Source: Asterionellopsis glacialis (Eukaryota > Bacillariophyta > Plagiogrammaphyceae > Rhaphoneidales > Asterionellopsidaceae). From it: a DNA stretch of 12,748 nt. Positions 8,287-12,748 of the stretch are shown here, piece by piece; within the stretch, counting starts at the first letter, position 1, and each line of letters starts with the position of its first letter. Made by a program: the position numbers and the translations under genes. Where the stretch lies: positions 3,230 to 15,977 of the forward strand of contig WKLE02000823.1 of the NCBI GenBank assembly GCA_014885115.2. The letters run 5' to 3'. The notes under the pieces were generated by a model, which was not told where the DNA came from, ran no database searches, and saw only the letters and a list, made by a program, of their open reading frames with translations.

Positions 8287-8406
8287 AATATTACTTACGT
8301 CAAAAGCTTGTCAGGCGCTTATGTTTACGCGCCTTCACTTCATCAGATCGATTTTAATATTGGATGCCAAAAGCTTGGCAGGCGCGTGTATAAAACCTTC
8401 ACGTCA
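8287..8406 (+). repeat. Imperfect tandem duplication with ACGTCA and TATAAAA
   Basis: Two copies of a block of about 50 bases lie 67 bases apart. The core is CAAAAGCTTG-t/g-CAGGCGC at 8301-8318 and 8368-8385. It is preceded by AATATT (8287, 8356) and followed by CCTTCAC-t/g-TCAT (8332-8342, 8396-8407). Motifs inside are ACGTCA at 8297-8302 and 8401-8406, and an AGGCGC..GCGCCT inverted repeat (8313-8318 with 8329-8334). The layout looks like a promoter module, probably for the downstream Cys-rich gene. The alternative is a chance segmental duplication. Confidence 0.6.
8389..8395 (+). promoter_or_regulatory. Possible TATA box (TATAAAA)
   Basis: TATAAAA lies in the second copy of the duplicated block, preceded by GCGCGTG. 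The first copy has TATGTTTA at the same place, so only the second copy has a good TATA. Transcription from it would begin near 8420, giving the Cys-rich gene a leader of about 430 bases unless an intron is removed. Confidence 0.3.
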
Positions 8407-8850
8407 TAGCTTCATTTCAACATCTAAGTAAAAAAAAGGAGGGACAAGTGATCCTGTTGTTGACACGACCCCAATTACGAACCATTGAAACTTGCGAACT
8501 CTTCACGAGTCAAAAAGAGAACGTTCTCTACATAATTGGTTCTTCTTTAGACATTCTTACTGAACTTTTACGATGTCCCAATGAAAGATACTGCAACAGC
8601 TACTATTTACGAGTAGAGCCTTGCGAAGTCGGAAATTGGTGATGTCTTGGTCATGGATCCGGGAATTCGATTGTGTTCTGTTGAAGTTTTTCTTGAAGGT
8701 GTGCACAATAAATAATAAGATCATCAATTCTTTCCATAGATTTGGATAAAATCTGTGATTTCTCTTTCAAATACGCACCAGAGAAAAAAGCATCCAAGGA
8801 AGACTTCATCCCCATCCTACTCAACAAGAACTAAAACTGATATCATCAAC

Positions 8851-9228
8851 ATGGGTGACGACGCCGTTGACGAAGAGAACATCCAGCTTTGCTGTGCCTT
8901 GTGCTGCATTAACTGTGGAGTCTACAAGGATGCGGACTGCCTCGGTTGCTCTGGTAAAGTAGGATTGTGTTGCTGCAATGCCCAAGTTTGTTGCAAACCG
9001 AGCGCTCCCTGTTTACCTTGCGTCTGCTGTGGACCCAAGATGGAGTGTGATGGATGCTCTATCGTTAACTGTCAACTTCAAGCCTGTTGCCTAGCAATCA
9101 CCGCCGCATTTCCCTGTAACGAAGAAGTCCCTGTCGCAGTAAGTGTCTTGGGAATGACTCTCTTTCCCAAAATGGGATGCTGTCTTACGATTGGAGATAT
9201 CAAGGGTGAAACCATGGAGCGTGAGTAA
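8851..9228 (+). CDS. Small protein with 24 cysteines, unknown family
   Basis: I do not recognise the family. The protein is 125 residues, 24 of them Cys (19%). I start it at the ATG at 8851, in the favourable context AAC-ATG-G; the frame upstream to 8755 has no earlier ATG. The acidic N-terminus (DDAVDEEN) has no signal peptide, so a cytosolic location is likely. Cysteines fall in blocks: CCALCCINC (14-22), CLGC (30-33), CCC (40-42), CC (47-48), CLPCVCC (54-60), CDGC (66-69), then C74, C79-C80, C89 and C110-C111. The last third is much poorer in Cys and contains a hydrophobic, beta-like stretch (VPVAVSVLGMTLFP, 93-106). The many Cys could bind metal, although hydrophobic residues between them are unlike a classical metallothionein; acylation at the membrane is another option. 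A GTGAGT splice-donor-like sequence starts at 9221 and overlaps the stop, so a further exon is possible. Confidence 0.8.
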   Translation: MGDDAVDEENIQLCCALCCINCGVYKDADCLGCSGKVGLCCCNAQVCCKPSAPCLPCVCCGPKMECDGCSIVNCQLQACCLAITAAFPCNEEVPVAVSVLGMTLFPKMGCCLTIGDIKGETMERE

Positions 9229-10150
9229 GTTAGTCTAGGGATGATTGTTCAATACAATATGGATATGTTTGGTTCATTTTCAAAGCTTTGAAAACTTTGG
9301 TATCGTCCATATGATCCATTTTGTTAAAAAAAAGTCTTTTGGGATTGTAAAATGTTATATAGGAATATAAGTAATTGATTAGTGGGAGAATTAATTTAAC
9401 GTCACTTCAAACTACGTTCGCACAGATCTACCAGAGTCTGAAATTTTAGAATAGTCATCATAGTGTAGAGATAGTTGTGCTAAATTAAATTATCTTGTGA
9501 ATTCTCCATTCGAACATGCCAACTTATTTGATAAAAAAATAAATCTCACCAAGAAACAAAAAACGTTTGAACAGTGTATGTCAATTCTCATCCAAACCAC
9601 ATTTCTTTCAATACTGAATAACTAGATGACTCATGTCAATCTAAAGCAACATATGGTATCCTAGTAAGAAGGAAAATGTGTGCGAAAGATAAGAGTTATG
9701 TTTTCTAAAAGGATCAATTCTTTTTGCAAGAGGGCTTCGAAGAGCGTACCACTGGTGATAGACGATTCCCTGTCCAGTTCTTGCAACAGGTTCATGGGGA
9801 TATTTATTTTGGAAGATATAAAGCGAAAGACCCAGGTAGCTTCGCGATTGATGAGAACTCTATTTTCTGAAAATTTTCAATATCTGTCGCATCTACAATT
9901 GAAATCGTTATCTTTTTACGATGTGTAAAAAAATACTATATTTTTCATCACCGTACCGGTACTGAAAATCAAACACTCCCAGAGGACCGCAAAAACCGGA
10001 GAAGACACATCAGGAAATGCAATCTGGCTGGAGGGAACAGGCGTCAGTCCCTTGCTCCGACAGCTTTCAAACCACACGAAGGACACCTATCCACATTGCT
10101 CATTAGCTCATGGCTGCCAACTGGTTAGCGAGGCAACGGGAAAGTAGCCA
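9229..10150. other. Spacer between Cys-rich and TatD genes
   Basis: No supported gene. The AT-rich left part holds the 3' end of the Cys-rich gene, including an 18-base perfect palindrome (9277-9294) and a possible AATAAA at 9538-9543. A frame at 9680-9928 (plus) begins with GTG; from its first ATG at 9698 it has 76 codons and no recognisable feature. A GTACCGGTAC palindrome lies at 9953-9962. The last 180 bases are richer in G and C and form the likely promoter and leader of the TatD gene, including an upstream ORF that starts at 10110. Confidence 0.5.
9277..9294. repeat. Perfect 18-base palindrome TTTTCAAAGCTTTGAAAA
   Basis: Each half is the exact reverse complement of the other, with no spacer. 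It sits about 50 bases after the stop codon of the Cys-rich gene, so it probably lies in the 3' untranslated region, where it could form a hairpin or bind a dimeric factor. Confidence 0.8.
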
Positions 10151-10265
10151 ATGCGATTATACTGGTTGTCGGCGGCAGCTGCAGCAACTACAACAACAGC
10201 AAGCAGAACTGCATTCTCCTGTCGTAATTCTAAAAGGACTTTTCGATTTGCAAAAAGTACAGTAG
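10110..10265 (+). promoter_or_regulatory. Upstream ORF overlapping the TatD start
   Basis: An ATG at 10110 opens a 51-codon frame, different from the TatD frame, that is Gln-rich near its middle (RRQLQQLQQQQAEL). It runs through the TatD ATG at 10151 and stops with TAG at 10263-10265, six bases before the in-frame ATG for TatD residue 41 at 10271. Ribosomes that translate this frame would miss the long TatD start but could reinitiate at 10271. It matters only if the mRNA begins upstream of 10110, which the sequence cannot show. Confidence 0.4.
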
Positions 10266-11248
10266 CAAAGATGTCGTCGTCATCAACATCACTGCCGCCA
10301 CTTGTCGATGTCGATTGTAACTTGTGGCACTCTGATTTGAAATCTCTGCAGCAGAAGGAAGGGGCAGTCGATTTGGCTACCCAAATTCGTGAGATATTAA
10401 AAGAAGATGCTATTCAGGAATCAAATATTGTCGCAATGATGTCCCCGTCGTCAACTATTGACGAAGCTGAAAGTGGTATGATTGCGTTGTCCGGAGATGG
10501 ATTTGGATTGCCAATCAAAACAACAGTAGGCGTACACCCGTACCATGTAAACGACGAAGGACTTGGTAATCTAGATTCAAAGCATATTGCACGTATGAAG
10601 GATCTACTAGAAAGCAATAAAAATTTGGTATGTGCAGTTGGAGAATGCGGACTTGATAAAAGCGATGGATTTCCTCCACTGAAAGACCAGCTTCCTTGGT
10701 TTCATGCTCAAGTAAAGATTGCTGAGGAGTTAAAACTCCCAATCTTTCTTCATGAACGATTTGCATTCGAAGATACGATAAAAGCTCTCGAGGAAACATC
10801 CGTTCCTGTTATTGTTCATTGCTTTACAGGAACACGTGCAGAATGCAAGGAATATGTTTCCAAAGGATACTCTCTTTCTGTATCGGGTTACATATGCAAA
10901 GATGGTGAAGGTCCGGAGGAGGTACGAGCTTGTCTAGAAGATGGAATAATACCGCTTGAGAAGTTGATGGTTGAAACAGATGCTCCGTACATGGGATTCG
11001 AAGAGTGTCGGTCGATGTATGTAGAAAAGAATACCGACTTTGTCGCTGGGCTGAACTCGAAAAAGCGTAAAAGATTGGTCAACAGTATTTATCCCAATAT
11101 GCCTAGCTGTCTACCGAAGGTTGTAGACCAAGTTGTAGAGTCATTGAACAAAGGAAGAGCTTCCAGAAATGAGCCTCTTTATGAAAGGGAAGAGGTAGCG
11201 AATCATATGACACAAAACTCAATAAGCTTCTTTAACTTTTCTATTTAG
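10151..11248 (+). CDS. tatD: TatD-family metal-dependent deoxyribonuclease, probable organelle form
   Basis: A TIM-barrel metallo-hydrolase of the TatD family, expected to be a Mg-dependent 3'-5' DNA exonuclease in DNA repair or degradation. The protein has 365 residues, about 100 more than E. coli TatD. The extra part is mainly the N-terminal 50: hydrophobic, Ala/Thr-rich, then Arg/Lys-rich with no acidic residue, as in a mitochondrial (or plastid) transit peptide. Met41 has a better start context (A at -3) and would give a cytosolic form. Family motifs in order: VDVDCNL (52-58, matching the N-x-L type first strand of TatD rather than HxH), GVHP (127-130), AVGECGLD with Glu165, LPIFLHER with His201, VHCFTGT with His223, and METAL-site D277 in VETDAPY (274-280). 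The usual RNEP after DAPY is replaced by PNMPS (315-319), and an insert with KKRKR (304-308) lies between. AATAAA at 11321 is a likely poly(A) signal. Confidence 0.9.
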   Translation: MRLYWLSAAAAATTTTASRTAFSCRNSKRTFRFAKSTVAKMSSSSTSLPPLVDVDCNLWHSDLKSLQQKEGAVDLATQIREILKEDAIQESNIVAMMSPSSTIDEAESGMIALSGDGFGLPIKTTVGVHPYHVNDEGLGNLDSKHIARMKDLLESNKNLVCAVGECGLDKSDGFPPLKDQLPWFHAQVKIAEELKLPIFLHERFAFEDTIKALEETSVPVIVHCFTGTRAECKEYVSKGYSLSVSGYICKDGEGPEEVRACLEDGIIPLEKLMVETDAPYMGFEECRSMYVEKNTDFVAGLNSKKRKRLVNSIYPNMPSCLPKVVDQVVESLNKGRASRNEPLYEREEVANHMTQNSISFFNFSI

Positions 11249-11476
11249 TTTCTAAGGAAGAGTCTCCACTACAATTGTTCTTCCCAGATTTTTCGTCAGA
11301 TTTTTCAACTGTTTCGTTGGAATAAATGAATTAGACGTACATTTGTGAATTCATTTACCTCACACTTTTTACCCAAGGGTTTGAAAATTCAATGTAACAG
11401 CTGCGATCTAGAAGCGAAAGTCGAAAAAATCTAAAAAGCAATCAAACTTACTCCGGGCAAGTCAACTAAACAGCAT
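11249..11476. other. Convergent 3' spacer between TatD and dehydrogenase genes
   Basis: These 228 bases separate the stop codons of two genes that face each other. AATAAA at 11321-11326, 73 bases after the TatD stop, fits as the TatD poly(A) signal. No such hexamer is evident for the dehydrogenase on the minus strand. I see no gene. Confidence 0.5.
11321..11326 (+). terminator. Probable poly(A) signal AATAAA of the TatD gene
   Basis: The canonical hexamer lies 73 bases after the TAG of the TatD gene. Cleavage would be expected 10-30 bases later, still within the convergent spacer. Diatoms do not rely strictly on AATAAA, so this is a moderate call. Confidence 0.45.
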
Positions 11477-12718
11477 TTAGTAGCCTGCGGCTTTATCGGT
11501 GGGATTCAATAGCTCCAAGTTACGTACAAACCGAGGGAGATTCTCTTCCACAAAGAAAGCGGTTGATTCTCTCATGAAGGTTGCGGTTTGATCCATGTTA
11601 TGAGGGCTTAAAAGAACATTATCGAAAGACCACAGAGGACTTTCTGGTGGTAACGGCTCAACGGTCGTAACATCCAGAGCTGCTCCCTTTAATTTTCTAT
11701 TGAAGAGTGCCCCCACCAAAGCGCCCTCATCAACTACAGGTCCACGCCCAACATTGATGAGGACGGCATCTTTTTTCGCATGTGAAAATGCTGAGGTATT
11801 TATCATGCCTCTTGTTTGATCTGTTAGTGGGGTCGCTACAAGAATGTAGTCGCTTTGGCTCATAACCGTGTTCAACTGGTCCATCCCATACACCTGGTCA
11901 CAGTAAGGGTCATACATACTCCTTTTGGGATTCTGTCTCACGGCAATTACTTTCATGCCGTAGGCATTTGCCAATTTGGCGCATGCACGGCCAATATCTC
12001 CATATCCGACTACACCCATAGTGGATCCTCTCAATTCCAGGACGTCGTACCTTTCCCAAGACTTTTCTCCTTTCTGACGCATCAACCGAGGAAGATCCTT
12101 TGCAAAATATGAACATGCCATCATGCAATATTCAGCTAGTGTACTTGAAAACATGCCCTTTGCGTTTGTCAGTATGACATTTTCAGCTGCTGCAAGACCT
12201 GGAGAAGTAATAAAGTCGATGCCCGCCGACCGAGCATGTATCCACTCAATGCTTGGAAATGTATCCAATAATTGTTCAAGAGGTTTTCTAGCTAATGGAT
12301 GGCTCACAAAGACCACGTTGGGCTCTTCATTTTGAAGCCTAGGGATGTCAAAATCCTCCAAACAAGTTCCAACAGCAAGAAGATTTGCACCCTCGGGCAA
12401 GTTTTGAAGAGGCTCGTTATTTTTGTCACTGGGATCACTTAAGCTCAAAATTCTAGCTTCCTTGACAATTGCACCGGAAAAATCATTTGGGGTGGATGTT
12501 TCTCTGTTCCAGAATGATCCCCGACCTGGATCTGAATTATAGCCTCCCTTCAGTACTACTTTAGATGTCCAGCTTTTCGCGAATCGTCCAGGTGCGTAAT
12601 TCTTGTCGTTAGGAGCAGTGAACGCTATTACTGCCCTTGGAACGATTAAACAGCTCCAAGCCATAACAGCAGTCATCATGCGAGACGAGTACATTACCGA
12701 TTGACACGCTTTTCTCAT
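11477..12718 (-). CDS. Plastid-targeted D-2-hydroxyacid dehydrogenase (glyoxylate/hydroxypyruvate reductase type)
   Basis: An NAD(P)-linked oxidoreductase that would interconvert 2-keto acids (for example glyoxylate or hydroxypyruvate) and D-2-hydroxy acids in the plastid. Starting at the ATG at 12718 (A at -3) gives 413 residues. Other Met at 9, 14, 15 and 19 could also serve. The signal peptide ends in PRAVIA|FTAP, with F33 after the cleavage site, the diatom plastid motif. The catalytic domain follows a transit region ending near 85. HARSAGID (161-168) is in the substrate domain; the Rossmann glycine motif is GYGDIG (238-243); NVGRG carries R325, TVEP carries E354 and SPHN carries H373, so the full Arg-Glu-His set is present. 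After the second Rossmann strand there is VRQNPKR (260-266) instead of an Asp, which suggests NADPH rather than NADH. The exact substrate cannot be read from sequence. Confidence 0.9.
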   Translation of the reverse strand: MRKACQSVMYSSRMMTAVMAWSCLIVPRAVIAFTAPNDKNYAPGRFAKSWTSKVVLKGGYNSDPGRGSFWNRETSTPNDFSGAIVKEARILSLSDPSDKNNEPLQNLPEGANLLAVGTCLEDFDIPRLQNEEPNVVFVSHPLARKPLEQLLDTFPSIEWIHARSAGIDFITSPGLAAAENVILTNAKGMFSSTLAEYCMMACSYFAKDLPRLMRQKGEKSWERYDVLELRGSTMGVVGYGDIGRACAKLANAYGMKVIAVRQNPKRSMYDPYCDQVYGMDQLNTVMSQSDYILVATPLTDQTRGMINTSAFSHAKKDAVLINVGRGPVVDEGALVGALFNRKLKGAALDVTTVEPLPPESPLWSFDNVLLSPHNMDQTATFMRESTAFFVEENLPRFVRNLELLNPTDKAAGY

Positions 12719-12748
12719 CGTTGTAAGTGGATTATCTCAATCAGTGGG

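Larger units (their letters stand above)
7743..8850. other. Divergent spacer between RING/BRCT gene and Cys-rich gene
   Basis: No gene is firmly supported. The left part (7743-8100) is the likely promoter of the RING/BRCT gene and contains an E2F-like site and one short ORF with a membrane segment (7910-8092, minus), which is a weak candidate only. The middle (8287-8406) holds an imperfect duplicated block with ACGTCA motifs and a TATAAAA. A frame at 8448-8642 (plus) starts on GTG and matches nothing I know. A tiny ATG-initiated frame at 8642 (35 codons) overlaps it in another phase. An AT-rich stretch at about 8706-8720, close to the Cys-rich gene, could serve as a TATA-like element. Confidence 0.5.

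Noticed and set aside
8448..8642. 64-codon plus-strand frame
   Set aside because: It starts with GTG, resembles no known family and lies in probable leader or promoter DNA.
8655..8670. Adjacent GGATCC and GAATTC, with CGGGAATTCGATT as at a common cloning-vector insertion site
   Set aside because: Only about 13 bases match, and the flanks on both sides are not vector sequence, so coincidence is most likely.
8755..8850. Extension of the Cys-rich protein upstream to 8755
   Set aside because: There is no ATG before 8851. The extra residues are low-complexity, and 8851 has a strong start context.
9680..9928. 82-codon plus-strand frame
   Set aside because: It has a GTG start, no domain, no hydrophobic or repeat pattern, and flanks of non-coding character.
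1394..11248. SSB, RING/BRCT and TatD genes as a DNA-repair gene cluster
   Set aside because: They have different strands, separate promoters and different predicted compartments (plastid, nucleus, organelle or cytosol). Unrelated genes lie between, so shared location is probably chance.
1..12748. tRNA, rRNA, CRISPR, transposon or defence-system content
   Set aside because: I looked for tRNA B-box-like motifs, spaced direct repeats, transposase or reverse-transcriptase motifs and clustered defence genes and saw none.

Overview
The window is nuclear DNA of a photosynthetic stramenopile, most likely a diatom. Two of its proteins begin with a signal peptide whose cleavage site is followed at once by phenylalanine (S-S|F-S-P-A-P and I-A|F-T-A-P). 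This is the bipartite plastid-import signature known from diatoms. The DNA is AT-rich, has short GT-AG introns (82-94 bases) and wide non-coding spacers, and shows no operons or ribosome binding sites. The species cannot be named from the sequence alone.

Layout: (1) 1-1393 is non-coding, with a striking excess of GTAC. (2) 1394-2203, minus: a plastid-targeted single-stranded-DNA-binding protein. (3) 2204-3085: a divergent spacer. (4) 3086-3595, plus: a small one-membrane-span coiled-coil protein of unknown function. (5) 3649-7742, minus: a three-exon gene for a protein of about 1305 residues with an N-terminal RING, a nuclear localisation signal, a long disordered Ser-rich middle with an SQ cluster, and two C-terminal BRCT repeats. 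This is a BRCA1/BARD1-type protein and the most notable gene here. It converges on gene 4 with only 53 bases between stop codons. (6) 7743-8850: a divergent spacer with an E2F-like site and a duplicated block carrying ACGTCA and TATAAAA. (7) 8851-9228, plus: a 125-residue protein with 24 cysteines, family not recognised. (8) 9229-10150: a spacer with an 18-base perfect palindrome. (9) 10151-11248, plus: a TatD-type metal-dependent nuclease with an organelle-like leader, and an upstream ORF that could control which start codon is used. (10) 11477-12718, minus: a plastid-targeted D-2-hydroxyacid dehydrogenase.

Three of the six genes (SSB, the BRCA1/BARD1-like protein, TatD) act on DNA, but in different compartments and with separate promoters, so shared function is probably coincidental. 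I found no tRNA, rRNA, CRISPR array or recognisable transposon. Several supplied long reading frames start on GTG or TTG. I moved starts to ATG where that applied, and joined the RING/BRCT gene across two introns in phase 0.
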